A DNA stretch of 64,000 nucleotides, from assembly GCF_005233835.1 (NCBI RefSeq), contig NZ_SZQA01000006.1:1-64000 (forward strand). The letters run 5' to 3'. Made by a program: the position numbers and the translations under genes. The notes beneath the pieces were generated by a model, which saw nothing but the letters and a program-made list of their open reading frames with translations, ran no database searches and had not been told where the DNA came from. Origin of the DNA: Herbidospora galbida (GTDB taxonomy: Bacteria > Actinomycetota > Actinomycetes > Streptosporangiales > Streptosporangiaceae). Positions 53,884-63,070 of the stretch are shown here, piece by piece. Positions within the stretch are counted from its first letter, which is position 1. Each line of letters starts with the position of its first letter.

Positions 53884-54288
53884 TCAGTCGTTCGGCTGCT
53901 TCGTCTGGGCGTAGGGGTGGGTGGTGTAGGGGTCGACCGGCGTGGTCGCCGCCTGGTGACCGTTGTGCGACTTGGTCGCCTTGGTCCACCCTTCCTGCGT
54001 CTTGGTCTTGACGTCGAGCCAGACCGGGTTGTCCTTGTTCTTCTCGATCAGGTCCTGGACGATCGAGGCGTTCTTCTCCTCGCTCGGGATCAGGAGCCAG
54101 GCGACGGCGTAGACGCCGATGCCGAGGCCGCCGAAGAACGACGCGACCGCGAGGACGATCCGCAGGATGTTCGGGTCGACGCCGACGTACTGGCCGACAC
54201 CGGAGCAGACCCCGGCGACGATCCGGCCGTTGCGAGTCCGGCGAAGCTGCTTGACGTGGCCACTGGGCTGTATCTCGTTCATGTCCAT
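53884..54288 (-). CDS. PspC-domain membrane protein
   Basis: 134 residues. The PspC domain (~14-75) starts LRRTRNGRIVAGVCSGVGQY and contains the amphipathic/transmembrane stretch ILRIVLAVASFFGGLGIGVYAVAWLLIPSE (shown in part). A hydrophilic C-terminus follows. PspC proteins sense or relay envelope stress. ATG 54288 follows AGGGG; a second ATG is two codons later. No PspA or sensor gene is adjacent. Confidence 0.87.
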   Translation of the reverse strand: MDMNEIQPSGHVKQLRRTRNGRIVAGVCSGVGQYVGVDPNILRIVLAVASFFGGLGIGVYAVAWLLIPSEEKNASIVQDLIEKNKDNPVWLDVKTKTQEGWTKATKSHNGHQAATTPVDPYTTHPYAQTKQPND

Positions 54289-54367
54289 AGCGTGCCCCTT
54301 TTGTCGTCTATGGCACATCGGGATTCCCCCTGGCCCTACCCCGACCCCGCCCGGATACGCTGCAATC

Positions 54368-55519
54368 ATGGACCTTCTGAACCTCGACGACCGACTGACC
54401 GAAGACCAGCGACTGGTCAGGGACACGGCTCAGGGGTTCGTCAGGGACCACGTGCTCCCCGATGTGGCGACGTGGTTCGAAGAAGGGACCTTCCCGGCCC
54501 GCGAACTGGGGCCCGTACTGGGCTCTCTCGGCATGCTGGGCATGCACCTGAGCGGATACGGGTGCGCCGGCCTCGACGCGACCTCCTACGGGGTGGCGTG
54601 CCGGGAACTGGAGGCCGGCGACTCGGGGCTGCGGTCGTTCGTGTCGGTCCAGGGGTCGCTGGCGATGTTCCCGATCTGGAAGTACGGGTCCGCCGAGCTG
54701 AAAGAGGAGTGGCTTCCCGCGCTGGCCGCCGGGACGGCCATCGGGTGCTTCGGGCTGACCGAGCCCGATCACGGGTCTGACCCGGCCAACATGAAGACCT
54801 TCGCCAAGCAGGACCCTTCCGGAGACTGGATCCTGAACGGGTCGAAGATGTGGATCACCAACGGGTCGGTGGCCGACGTGGCCGTGGTGTGGGCCCAGAC
54901 CGACGGCGGCATCCGCGGGTTCGTGGTGCCGACGTCCTCCCCCGGGTTCTCGGCTCCCCTGATCCACCGGAAGCTGTCGCTCCGGGCCTCGGTGACGTCG
55001 TCGCTGTACTTCGACGACGTCCGGGTGCCTGCTTCTTCTGTTCTGGACGTTGTGGGGCTGAAGGGGCCGCTGTCCTGCCTGTCCGAGGCTCGGTTCGGGA
55101 TCCTCTGGGGGGTTGTCGGGGCTGGGCGGGCCTGCTTCGAGGCGGCGCTCGAGTACGCGAAGACCCGGGTGCAGTTCGGGAAGCCGATCGCCGGGTTCCA
55201 GCTCACGCAGGAGAAGCTGGCGTGGATGGCGGTGGCCCTCGGGCAGGCCGGGCTGACCGCGTTGCATCTGGGGGCGCTCAAGGATGCCGGGGTGCTTCGG
55301 CCGCAGCAGGTGTCGTTCGGGAAGCTGGCCAACGTACGGGCGGCGCTCGACGTGGCGCGGGAGGCTCGGTCGGTGCTGGGGGCCAATGGGGTGACGCTGG
55401 AGTATCCGGTCATCCGGCACATGAACAACCTGGAGTCGGTGCTGACGTACGAGGGGACGCAGGAGATTCACACGCTGGTGCTCGGGGAGGCGCTGACCGG
55501 GGTGGCGGCATATCGGTGA
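54368..55519 (+). CDS. gcdH: Glutaryl-CoA dehydrogenase-like acyl-CoA dehydrogenase
   Basis: 383-residue flavoenzyme. GLRSFVSVQGSL and CLSEARFGILWG carry the arginines typical of glutaryl-CoA dehydrogenase, which decarboxylates glutaryl-CoA to crotonyl-CoA in lysine and tryptophan breakdown. Flavin motifs TEPDHGSDP and WITNGSVAD are present, and the catalytic base is Glu362 (TYEGTQEIH). ATG 54368 is 6 nt after TACGCT, implying a leaderless mRNA. Divergent from pspC. No other lysine-degradation gene is nearby. Confidence 0.88.
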   Translation: MDLLNLDDRLTEDQRLVRDTAQGFVRDHVLPDVATWFEEGTFPARELGPVLGSLGMLGMHLSGYGCAGLDATSYGVACRELEAGDSGLRSFVSVQGSLAMFPIWKYGSAELKEEWLPALAAGTAIGCFGLTEPDHGSDPANMKTFAKQDPSGDWILNGSKMWITNGSVADVAVVWAQTDGGIRGFVVPTSSPGFSAPLIHRKLSLRASVTSSLYFDDVRVPASSVLDVVGLKGPLSCLSEARFGILWGVVGAGRACFEAALEYAKTRVQFGKPIAGFQLTQEKLAWMAVALGQAGLTALHLGALKDAGVLRPQQVSFGKLANVRAALDVAREARSVLGANGVTLEYPVIRHMNNLESVLTYEGTQEIHTLVLGEALTGVAAYR

Positions 55520-55589
55520 GTCGGCCGGTAGGCTGATCACAGGGAACTGCTTCGCTCCGGTGAGACGATCGCTGTACCCTGCTGACGAG

Positions 55590-55660
55590 GGGTGCTAGCT
55601 CAACGGCAGAGCTCCGGACTTTTAATCCGTAGGTTCAGGGTTCGAATCCCTGGCGCCCCA
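55590..55660 (+). tRNA. tRNA-Lys (TTT)
   Basis: 71-nt cloverleaf: acceptor GGGGTGC/GCGCCCC, anticodon loop CTTTTAA, T-arm GGTTCGAATCC, discriminator A. Its 3' end is the probable insertion site of the adjacent integrase remnant. Confidence 0.93.
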
Positions 55661-55735
55661 CCCATCTGACCTGCGACTTTACCTATTTTAGTAGTCGCCG
55701 GATGACGGCGTGAGTCACTGTGGGGCACATGTGAG

Positions 55736-57034
55736 TCACATTTGCGCCGGGTCTTTGGTGGTTCGGGCCGTTTTGCGGGCGGCGGACATCACCAGCTGGG
55801 CGGTCTTCCGGGTGCTGTCGTGATAGAGCTGCGGCAGGACCGGGGTGTAGATGTCGGCGGTCACCACGATGCTGGCGTGCCCGAGCAGGCCCTGAACCAC
55901 CCGCAGATCGTCCCCGGCGGCCAGGGCCAGCGTGGCCGCGCCGTGCCCAGGTCGTGCAGCCGAATCGGCGGCAGACCACTGGCGACCACCAGCGTGTGAA
56001 AACGGTGCGTGAGGAAGTTCGGGTCGACTCCCCTACCCCCGCGGCCGGTGAACATCGGGCTCGCCGACGACCAGGACGGGCCAAGCTCGCACTGCTGGAC
56101 CCGTTCGTGGTGGCCGAGGATCCGCAGCGTCTCGCTGCTCCAGAGCGATGTTGCGCACGCTGGTCTCGCTCTTGGGCCGGCACGCCCTCAAGCCCGCCGG
56201 GGTGCGCACCACCTGCCGAGTGATGGCCAGTTCGCGGCGCTCAATATCGAGATCCACCCATCGCAGCCCCGCCGCCTCGCCGCGCCGAAGACCACGCAGC
56301 GCGATCAGCCACCACAAGGCGAACAGCGAGTCGTTCCGGACGAACGCCAGGAACTGCGCCAGTTGCTCGGGCGTCCACACCGCGACGGAGGGCCGTTCGC
56401 CGGTGCACTTCCACAGCGCCACCTGCCGCGTAGTCCACACGACCGGGTGGACGTGCCGTGGTGTCGGCAGGCGCGGCCCGCGAGCCGGGTTGTCGGCGAT
56501 CAGGTCTTCCTGGACCGCCTCGTTCAGCGCGGCTCGCAACGTCGCGCGGATCCGCTGCAGCGTGGCCGCGGCGATCGGGGTACCGTACCGGGTCCGACGC
56601 CGGGAGATCATGACGAACATCCGGACGAGGTGCCGGCGCGTCAGCCGATTCAGCGGAATAGGGCCGAGATGCGGGGACAGGAACAGCCGGACATGGTCTT
56701 GGTACGCTTTCACTGTCGGCGGTCGCAGCCGCTGCTCCACGATGGACAACCAATACGTGAGCCACCGCCCGACCGTGCACTGGGCACTCACCGGAGCAAC
56801 CAGACCTGACGCGATCAGATCACTTGCCGCCTGCCGAGCTGCAGCTTCGTCCGAGAAGCCTCCCTGGCGGACCCTGCGCCGGCACCCGGACACATCCATC
56901 ACCTGGACCGCGAAATACCAGCTCCCGTGGCCTGGTTCGGCCAGCCGCCCACAGCGCCCACCCAGCCGCTTGCCCGTCGTCTTGTCAGCGCAGCTACACC
57001 GCTTGTACGCCACGCAATGATCCTCATTGCGCAT
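55736..57034 (-). pseudogene. Frameshifted site-specific tyrosine integrase
   Basis: Full-length integrase in three frames, about 433 codons overall. The N-terminus (MRNEDHCVAYKRCSCADK) is the Cys-rich type common in actinobacterial integrative elements, followed by a SAM-like core-binding domain (TVGRWLTYWLSIVEQRLRPP). The first catalytic Arg lies in ALRGLRRGEAAGL. A frameshift near 56136 separates this from ETLRILGHHERVQQ, and one near 55947 disrupts the HxLR box (read HDLG) before HGAATLALAAG, LLGHASIVVTADIYT and the catalytic Tyr. Reads toward the tRNA-Lys 3' end, 75 nt away. Non-functional as sequenced. Confidence 0.82.
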
Positions 57035-57412
57035 CACAATCGCCCCATCAGTACGACGGACGAACTGGGCAAGCGCAGCACCTGCGGCCGTCAAAGAATC
57101 GATAGATTCCCCAAGACCAGCGAGATACCCCGCAAGGTGGAACCGAGACGCGAACCGGGCGTGGGTGCCCCAAACCGCACGTCACCTCCGGCGCAGGCCA
57201 GGACTTCAGAGCCTCCATCAGACCCGGACCGCTTCACGACGATTAACGAGCCCGTCTTGACTCGTCAATCACTCGCAGAATAGGCATATGTCCATAGCGG
57301 TCAGGAGGGTTCCTGCGCGGTGATACTGGTAGAGCTCGGATCGCCCTCACGTAAGGCATGTCAATCATCTGCCAGACGTAAGAGGCGTAGGAAACCGTGA
57401 TCAGGCCCGGTC
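57035..57412 (+). other. Non-coding stretch behind the integrase remnant
   Basis: 378 nt without a supportable gene. In an intact element this position would carry an excisionase gene and att-proximal repeats; neither is seen. A second copy of the tRNA-Lys 3' end (attR) was not found here or elsewhere in the window. Confidence 0.45.
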
Positions 57413-58075
57413 ATGCTCACGAACATGGTAATCGTCAAGCGATTGGCCGGCGGGGCCGCGGCCGGGAGTCTCGTCTGCATCGTGGTCCTGCTGGTCGCCC
57501 TCGCCCCGTTCTGGCTTCCGCTTCCGCTGCCCACACTGTTCTTGACGGTCGCCCTCGCGGTCCCCGCCGGGGTGATCGTGGCCGGGCTTCTTCTCCGTGC
57601 GTTCCAGGTGCGGCCCGCGTGGCCGGCGGCCCTGCTGGGATGCGCCCTGTCCCTGGCTGGGATCTATCTGGTCCGCCAGTCCGAGTATGCGTCGAACCTG
57701 CTGGTGGCGGCGGTCGTGGTCGCGGCCTACGGGGTGGCGGCGGCGGTGACCACACCCGGCCTGTGGGGGAGGGCGACGTGGCGGCGCTCGGAGACGGGGG
57801 TGCCGTTTTTGGCTCCTGACGTGGAGGGGTATCGGCTCGCGGTGATGGAGGTGGGACCTGGGGTGGTGCGATACCGGCTGCTTCCGTCCACCGGCTTCGC
57901 ACCCGAGGCGATGATCGAGGTGACAATCCGTCCCGTCAGCTTCGGCGGCTTGGAAGGCCGAATCGTGGAACGCCTGGACGCGACAGTGGCGATCACGGCC
58001 GGCCCGGACGTCCCCGAAACGGTGGTGGAAGTGGTGGCCTCGACGCTCGCCCATCGACCACACCTCTTCTCATGA
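57413..58075 (+). CDS. Hypothetical membrane protein
   Basis: 220 residues. Four hydrophobic segments (~14-110), including LVCIVVLLVALAPFWLPLPL and LLVAAVVVAAYGVAAAV, precede a soluble C-terminal domain (~125-220) of alternating strands (RLAVMEVGPGVVRYRLLPST). No family is recognised. ATG 57413 or ATG 57425; neither has a strong ribosome binding site. It lies in the accessory zone between the integrase and transposase remnants, so it may be cargo. Confidence 0.6.
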   Translation: MLTNMVIVKRLAGGAAAGSLVCIVVLLVALAPFWLPLPLPTLFLTVALAVPAGVIVAGLLLRAFQVRPAWPAALLGCALSLAGIYLVRQSEYASNLLVAAVVVAAYGVAAAVTTPGLWGRATWRRSETGVPFLAPDVEGYRLAVMEVGPGVVRYRLLPSTGFAPEAMIEVTIRPVSFGGLEGRIVERLDATVAITAGPDVPETVVEVVASTLAHRPHLFS

Positions 58076-58221
58076 GCGGACTGCTTTCGGGCCCCGTGGT
58101 AACGGCGGAAATCCAATGCTCCCGCTCGGCACGGCTCCCTTCTGTTCGCATCACCTTCGCTGAGCCTGTGGGGTGCGAAAACCCGGAGATGGCCTCTGAC
58201 CTGTGATTATCTCTACTTCGT

Positions 58222-58593
58222 CTATGCGGCCCGCCGGTACTGGTTGATCAGGCCGTCGAGTACCTGTCGGCGTTGCAGGCGTACCTGATCGAGATCGGTG
58301 GGTGTAGCCCGGTCATGTGGTGGTTGAGGTGGCCGATGGTCTCGTGAGCGATGGGGACGGTGCTGGTTGTAGTGCCGTTGGTATCTCTGCAGGACTCGGC
58401 GGAGATGGCCTTCGTCGTAGATCAGCAGTTGGTCGGTGCATTCCCTTCGAACGGTGCCGACCCAACGCTCGGCTATCGCGTTGGCCCGCGGGGCGCGCAC
58501 CGGCGTCTTGATGACGCGGGCGCCGAGTGAGGTGAACACCTCGTCGAAGACCGCCGTGAACTTGGCGTCGCGCACCCGGCGTCGCTTCGCTCC
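58222..58593 (-). pseudogene. C-terminal remnant of an IS3-like transposase (integrase core)
   Basis: About 123 codons of an rve/integrase-core transposase: RDAKFTAVFDEVFTSLGARV, TPVRAPRANAIAERWVGTVR and LRRVLQRYQRHYNQHRPHRS. The second Asp (RDAKF) and the downstream Glu (IAERW) of the DDE triad are present, but the whole N-terminal half with the first Asp is missing. Upstream, the frame continues into unrelated repeat-rich sequence. A truncated insertion sequence. Confidence 0.8.
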
Positions 58594-58677
58594 GGGTCGC
58601 TCTCGCTCCTGGCGAAGGGCTCCGCCCCTCGCGCTCCCTGAACGGGCCTCGCTTCGCTCGGGAACTGCTCGCTTCGC
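58582..58677. repeat. Short interspersed TCGCTTCGC repeats at the transposase break point
   Basis: TCGCTTCGC occurs at 58582-58590, 58649-58657 and 58669-58677, within a region of related GAGCG/CGCTC words. The cluster begins exactly where transposase similarity ends. Confidence 0.5.
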
Positions 58678-58782
58678 CTCGGACCCGTTAGTGCTGTGAT
58701 CGGTTCTTCGCGTTAAGGCGACGGGTTTTCTGCGGAGGCGAGGTGCGTTGACCGACCAACTGGCATTCGCCATATTGGCACA

Positions 58783-59292
58783 ATGTTCGCATTACGCCCC
58801 CTCGCGGGAGCTCTCCTCACGTCCGTTCTTCTGACCGGCTACGCTGCCGGTCCGGCTGCCGCCTCTGTGCGGGAGTCCGCTGCGGTCTCCCAGGCCGCGC
58901 TCGCGGCGCGGCCGGGCAACGGCAAGGTCCTCTATGACCGCATCAGCGGCGGGGAGGGCATTCTGAAGATCAAGAATGGCACCGGCAAGGACGGGGTCGT
59001 CACCCTTGTCCGGGGCAAGACCAAGGCGTTCAGCCTCTACGTCCGCGCGAAATCTACTGCGAGTTTCAAAAGGGTCGACGACGGCACTTACACCGTCTAC
59101 TTCACCACCGGGTACAGGTTCAACAGCTCGAAGCGCAAGTTCACCAAGAGTGCCGTCTACCAGCGCTTCAACGACCGGCTGAAGTTCAACACGACCGCGA
59201 CCCAGTCGACCATCTGGACGCTCACCCTCAACCCCGTCAAGGGTGGCAACGCCCGCACGAGCGGCGTCAACCCGAAGGACTTCCCGGCGTGA
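58783..59292 (+). CDS. Secreted hypothetical protein
   Basis: 169 residues. A signal peptide (MFALRPLAGALLTSVLLTGY, cleavage near Ala27) is followed by a compact domain with many short beta-like stretches (LKIKNGTGKDGVVTL, SLYVRAKSTASFKRV, DGTYTVYFTTGYRF). The family is not recognised with certainty but similar small exported proteins occur in actinobacteria. Codon usage is like the chromosome. Function unknown. Confidence 0.7.
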   Translation: MFALRPLAGALLTSVLLTGYAAGPAAASVRESAAVSQAALAARPGNGKVLYDRISGGEGILKIKNGTGKDGVVTLVRGKTKAFSLYVRAKSTASFKRVDDGTYTVYFTTGYRFNSSKRKFTKSAVYQRFNDRLKFNTTATQSTIWTLTLNPVKGGNARTSGVNPKDFPA

Positions 59293-59689
59293 TCCAGGGG
59301 TGAGCCGTCGCCCATGATCGGCGCTTAACCAGGCGCCGCTCGACCTGTGATCGCCCGGCTCGCTCCGAAACCTGGCCTGCAGTGCGGAACCCCCTCCGCA
59401 TCTGCACCCGCCTGGCCGAGACGCCTCGGAACGGTGACCACCATCCTGGCGTCCGAGCGGACAAGCCTGCGGCCATGAGGGCCAGAAGAGATATCGGCGC
59501 TCGGCTGAGCCGTCACTCAGCCGATGCGATCTCCATCGGTGCAGTTGGGGGCGTTTACCAGCGAAAATCCCCCCGCGCATACTCCGCTCATTCGATCACC
59601 GTCCGGTCATCCACGTGCTCACATCAGGTTGGAGGAGGGATCGACGGGCAGACGGACGGTTACCAGCCGCAACGGCAGAGGAGCCGGTA
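59293..59689 (+). other. Intergenic region before the envelope cluster
   Basis: 397 nt without a gene. CGGCGC/GCGCCG (about 59320-59339) could form a weak terminator for the secreted protein gene. AGAGGAG at 59677-59683 is the ribosome binding site of the next gene. No promoter is assigned. Confidence 0.4.
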
Positions 59690-60304
59690 GTGAGCGAGTA
59701 TCCGAGATCCGGCACGACGGGCCATGAGTCAGGCTTAGGGGAACGTACCAAGGGAGCGGTCGCCGACACCGCGTCCGAGGCGAAGGAGCAGGTTCGCAAC
59801 GTCGGCGGCGAGGTGCGTGCCCAGACCGGCCAGGCGGTCGGTCAGCTGCGCGGGCGCATCCGGGAGCAGGCCGAGGCGCAGAGCAGGCGGGCGGCGCAGG
59901 GTGTTCGTACCTGGGCCGACGATCTGACCACGATGACCGACAGCGGCAAGCCGGACAGCCCGGTGTACGGCGTGCTGCAGCAGGTCGCGGGCACGGGGCA
60001 CAAGGCGGCCGACTACCTGGAGAACCGGGGGATCGGCGGCGCCGCCTCCGATGTGCAGAGCTTCGCGCGTCGGCGGCCCGGGCTGTTTCTGGTCGGGGCG
60101 CTCGCGGCGGGGTTCGTGGCCGCGCGGATCGCCAAGGCCGGAGCGGGGGACTCCCCGCAGGTCGCCGACGACACCCCTGCCGACGTGCACGGGTATCGGT
60201 TCCGTCCGGCGGAGACGGTCACCACGTATCCGGAGCCGCCGGTCAGGCCGGCCTCCGACGAGCCTTACCGGTCCACCGGGTATACGACCGGTGAACCGCG
60301 ATGA
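59690..60304 (+). CDS. Membrane-associated stress-type protein, first gene of holin-like cluster
   Basis: 204 residues. The N-terminal half is charged and helical (ERTKGAVADTASEAKEQVRN, EVRAQTGQAVGQLRGRIREQ), a likely coiled coil, followed by one membrane helix (~138-158, PGLFLVGALAAGFVAARIAK). It resembles proteins found before Phage_holin_3_6 and DUF3618 genes in actinobacteria. GTG 59690 follows AGAGGAG. The stop overlaps the holin-like gene (ATGA). Function unknown; probably envelope-associated. Confidence 0.75.
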   Translation: MSEYPRSGTTGHESGLGERTKGAVADTASEAKEQVRNVGGEVRAQTGQAVGQLRGRIREQAEAQSRRAAQGVRTWADDLTTMTDSGKPDSPVYGVLQQVAGTGHKAADYLENRGIGGAASDVQSFARRRPGLFLVGALAAGFVAARIAKAGAGDSPQVADDTPADVHGYRFRPAETVTTYPEPPVRPASDEPYRSTGYTTGEPR

Positions 60305-60696
60305 CCGTTCCGCGCCGGGAGGACCGATCTCTCGGCGAGTTGGTCGGGGAGCTCGGGGGTGACCTGTCGAAGCTGTTCCGCCAAGAGGTGGAGCTGGCCA
60401 AGACGGAGATCCGCGAAGAGGCCTCGAAGGCCGGCAAGGCCGCCGGGATGTTCGGCGGCGCCGGGTTCGCCGGGTGGATGACCGCCCTGTTCCTGAGCCT
60501 CGCCCTGGTGTGGGCGCTGGACAGCGTCATCGACGCCGGGTGGGCGGCGTTCATCGTCGCCGTGCTGTGGGGGGTGGCGGCCGCCGCGATGTTCGTCGTC
60601 GGCCGGAACAAGATGCGCGAGGTCAATCCCGTGCCCGAGCAGACCGTACAGACCCTCAAGGAGGACGCTCGATGGGCGCGAGATCTGAAGAACTGA
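60301..60696 (+). CDS. Phage_holin_3_6 family membrane protein
   Basis: 131 residues. A charged helix (LSKLFRQEVELAKTEIREEA) precedes two membrane helices (~50-105), the signature of Phage_holin_3_6 (DUF1469-like) proteins. Despite the name, these are chromosomal envelope proteins in actinobacteria. Overlaps its neighbours on both sides (4 nt and 25 nt), so the three genes form one operon. Confidence 0.85.
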   Translation: MTVPRREDRSLGELVGELGGDLSKLFRQEVELAKTEIREEASKAGKAAGMFGGAGFAGWMTALFLSLALVWALDSVIDAGWAAFIVAVLWGVAAAAMFVVGRNKMREVNPVPEQTVQTLKEDARWARDLKN

Positions 60697-61181
60697 AGGC
60701 CGAGATCGAGGAGACCCGCGCCGAACTGAGCGAGGACGTCGACCGGCTCACCGAGAAGACCAGCCCCCGGCAGATCATCAGGCGACGTGCCGAGGGTATC
60801 CGCGACAGAACCCGCGATCTTACGGAGCGCGTCATGGGAAGCACTGACAAGGTCGGCACCGTCAAGGCCGCGCCCGACGCGGCCATGCGCACGGTGCGGG
60901 GCAACCCGATGGCCGCAGGGCTGATCGCGTTCGGCGCGGGCGCCCTGGCCGCCGCGCTCATCCCGCAGACCATCGCCGAGCGCCGCGCCGCCCGTCAGGT
61001 CGGCGAGTACGTCGAGCCGATGGTCGACTCGCTCAAGGAGTCGGCGCAGACGCTCGGCCAGGAGGCCAAGTCGACGGCGCAGGACGCCGTCCAGCACGTC
61101 AAGGACTCGGCGGCCGACGCGGCGCAGTCCACCAGGGAGCACGCTCAGGATCAGGCCTCCCGGGTAGGCGACCGGCACTAG
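60672..61181 (+). CDS. DUF3618 family protein
   Basis: 169 residues. The N-terminus (SEELKAEIEETRAELSEDVD) is the DUF3618 signature, followed by a membrane helix (~82-100, MAAGLIAFGAGALAAALIP) and a long charged C-terminal helix rich in Ala, Gln and Asp. ATG 60672 follows GGAGGA and lies inside the end of the holin-like gene. Third gene of the cluster. Function unknown. Confidence 0.85.
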   Translation: MGARSEELKAEIEETRAELSEDVDRLTEKTSPRQIIRRRAEGIRDRTRDLTERVMGSTDKVGTVKAAPDAAMRTVRGNPMAAGLIAFGAGALAAALIPQTIAERRAARQVGEYVEPMVDSLKESAQTLGQEAKSTAQDAVQHVKDSAADAAQSTREHAQDQASRVGDRH

Positions 61182-61606
61182 AGGTGACCCAGGCCAGGCG
61201 GCGACCGTGAACCCGTTCCGCCCGGCTCGGCCCCGTCTCCACTGAGCGGCGGGGAGAGCGCGGAGCTGATTCACGGCACACACCCCGCGCCAGGAGCCGG
61301 TCAATGGAAACGCGTGGCCATCCGGCTCCATGGGGTGGTTCAGACAGGAAAATCAACGTAGTGTCGTAATACGAAGTCCGTCGGCCTGATCTCCAGACGG
61401 AAATATTCGCGCCGTCCAGACCCAGCGGCTTGTCCATCAAGCGCGCAAAGGAAATCCATGGACGCCACGACAATTCTTCTCATTGACAACGGTAGAGCTT
61501 TACGAAGCTCCCGGTCTCAGGGCCGCCACTGCGCCCAACCCTTCGACGTCGCTCTCGGCAGGGCCATAGCGGCATTCACGCGGCTGAACTCTCAAAGGAG
61601 CAGATC
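61182..61606 (+). other. Intergenic region with a perfect palindrome before the DUF4383 gene
   Basis: 425 nt without a gene. TCGTAATACGA (61364-61374) is a perfect palindrome around its central A. TTGACA (about 61483-61488) may be a -35. AAAGGAG at 61594-61600 is the ribosome binding site of the next gene. Confidence 0.4.
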
Positions 61607-62053
61607 ATGAGCAGCACACGCGCGGAAGTCACCCGCACCCGCCTACAGCAGGCCTCCCTCGCGGTCGGCATAGTCTTCCTGATCGTCGGCGTCCTCGGCT
61701 TCATCCCGGGGATCACCACCCAGTACAGCTCCATGGAGGCGGCCGGCCACGAGTCCGGGGCCCTGCTGCTCGGCATCTTCCAGGTGTCGGTGCTGCACAA
61801 CATCGTCCACCTGATCTTCGGCGTGGCCGGCATCGCGATGGCGCGGGCCTGGGACACCGCCCGCTACTTCCTCATCGGCGGCGGCGTCATCTACCTCATC
61901 CTGTGGGTGTACGGCCTCCTCGTCGGCCACGAGAGCACCGCCAACTTCGTGCCTCTCAACACCGCCGACAACTGGCTGCACTTCTTCCTGGGCGTCGTCA
62001 TGATCGCGCTGGGCGTCCTGCTGTCTCGCCACCCGAACCGGGCGCGGGCGTGA
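61607..62053 (+). CDS. DUF4383 membrane protein
   Basis: 148 residues with four membrane helices: SLAVGIVFLIVGVLGFIPGI, then HNIVHLIFGVAGIAMA, YFLIGGGVIYLILWVYGLLV and WLHFFLGVVMIALGVLL. The conserved VLHNIVHL and NWLHFFLG motifs mark DUF4383. ATG 61607 follows AAAGGAG. The stop overlaps the next gene (GTGA). Function unknown; often near stress genes. Confidence 0.87.
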   Translation: MSSTRAEVTRTRLQQASLAVGIVFLIVGVLGFIPGITTQYSSMEAAGHESGALLLGIFQVSVLHNIVHLIFGVAGIAMARAWDTARYFLIGGGVIYLILWVYGLLVGHESTANFVPLNTADNWLHFFLGVVMIALGVLLSRHPNRARA

Positions 62054-62394
62054 AAGGGCTGGCAGCTGCGGCGGCGGGGGTCGGCGTCGCGCTCATCGCG
62101 CGCCGGATTCTGAGTTCCGCGAAAGGGCCCGCTTCCAGCAAGTGGTTCACGCTCACCATCGCGTGTGATCCCGAGATGCTGACCGGGCCCGACAGACCGG
62201 CGGCGCTCGTCCGGCTCGCCGGAAAGCATCTGATCCGGGTCTCCCCCGCCCCCGGCGGGCGGGGCGCGGAGGTCGCCATGAGAGCGGCCGGCAACGCGTC
62301 CACAGAGCGGCTGCGTCAGCTGAAAAGGATCATCGAGACCGGCGGGGACCGACAGGGGCCTGCCCTTGCGTCAGGCGATTCACGCCTGTCGTAA
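62050..62394 (+). CDS. Small hypothetical protein coupled to the DUF4383 gene
   Basis: 114 residues. A short hydrophobic N-terminus (LAAAAAGVGVALIARRIL) could anchor it, and the rest (WFTLTIACDPEMLTG, LAGKHLIRVSPAPGGRG, RLRQLKRIIETG) looks like an alpha/beta domain, perhaps START/SRPBCC-like by the TIACDPE pattern (weak). GTG 62050 overlaps the preceding stop. Not recognised. Confidence 0.65.
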   Translation: MKGLAAAAAGVGVALIARRILSSAKGPASSKWFTLTIACDPEMLTGPDRPAALVRLAGKHLIRVSPAPGGRGAEVAMRAAGNASTERLRQLKRIIETGGDRQGPALASGDSRLS

Positions 62395-62680
62395 GGGCGG
62401 CACGGTCAGGACGTTTGCCGTCCCCCGCCCGGGAAGAGATCAACCCGAAGCAGCCCGCATCCGTCGCCGGTCACAGGGGTTCCACCGGCCGCGGGTGCGG
62501 GCTTTTCGCGTCCACAATCGAATACGCCTCATTTTGCAGGTTATTAAGATTACCCGGAGCTATTTGACCCTTCGGGGCGTAAGCTCATTCTAGAAATGCG
62601 GCGAGCGGAGTGGCTCCGCGCCGCTCTTCCCGCCGTCCGGTCCCTGCGGCTTGATATCCGGAGCATGCGAAGGACGGGAC

Positions 62681-63070
62681 ATGGACATCAGGGCGCTTCT
62701 CCTCGACTACAACGACGACACCATGCGCATCACGCCGCTGACCACCGTGCCGGGTGTGCGGGTGGACGGCGAGCTCGACTACCGGAGCATGGTCGCGGTG
62801 ATGGCGGCGCTGGCCGCCGTCCGGCGCGACGACGGACCTCCCTGCCTCGATCTGGGCGGGCTCAGTTTCATCGACGTGGAGAGCCTGCGCACCCTCGACG
62901 TCGCGCAGAAGAACAACCTCGTGCGGGTCGTCTCGGTGTCGAGGTGGCTGCACCGGCTCCTCCTTCGCACCGGCTGGCCCACGCTCGGCCCCTACGCCGT
63001 CGACATCGGTGTGCGGTCATACGACGACGTCCCCGAGACGGTCACCCAGCGGGTCTCCTCGCCGCGGTGA
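62681..63070 (+). CDS. STAS-domain protein (anti-anti-sigma-like)
   Basis: 129 residues with one STAS domain: LTTVPGVRVDGELDYRSM and LDLGGLSFIDVESLRTLDV. As in the STAS protein at 42 kb, the residue after the conserved Asp is Val rather than the phosphorylated Ser of SpoIIAA/RsbV, so control by an RsbW-type kinase at that site is not possible. ATG 62681 follows GGACGGGAC (weak). The 286-nt upstream gap holds no gene. Overlaps the convergent GAF-ANTAR gene by 29 nt. Confidence 0.8.
   Translation: MDIRALLLDYNDDTMRITPLTTVPGVRVDGELDYRSMVAVMAALAAVRRDDGPPCLDLGGLSFIDVESLRTLDVAQKNNLVRVVSVSRWLHRLLLRTGWPTLGPYAVDIGVRSYDDVPETVTQRVSSPR

Noticed and set aside
57413-58075. Membrane protein gene considered as a phage or conjugation gene because of the integrase nearby
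   Set aside because: No motif links it to mobile elements.
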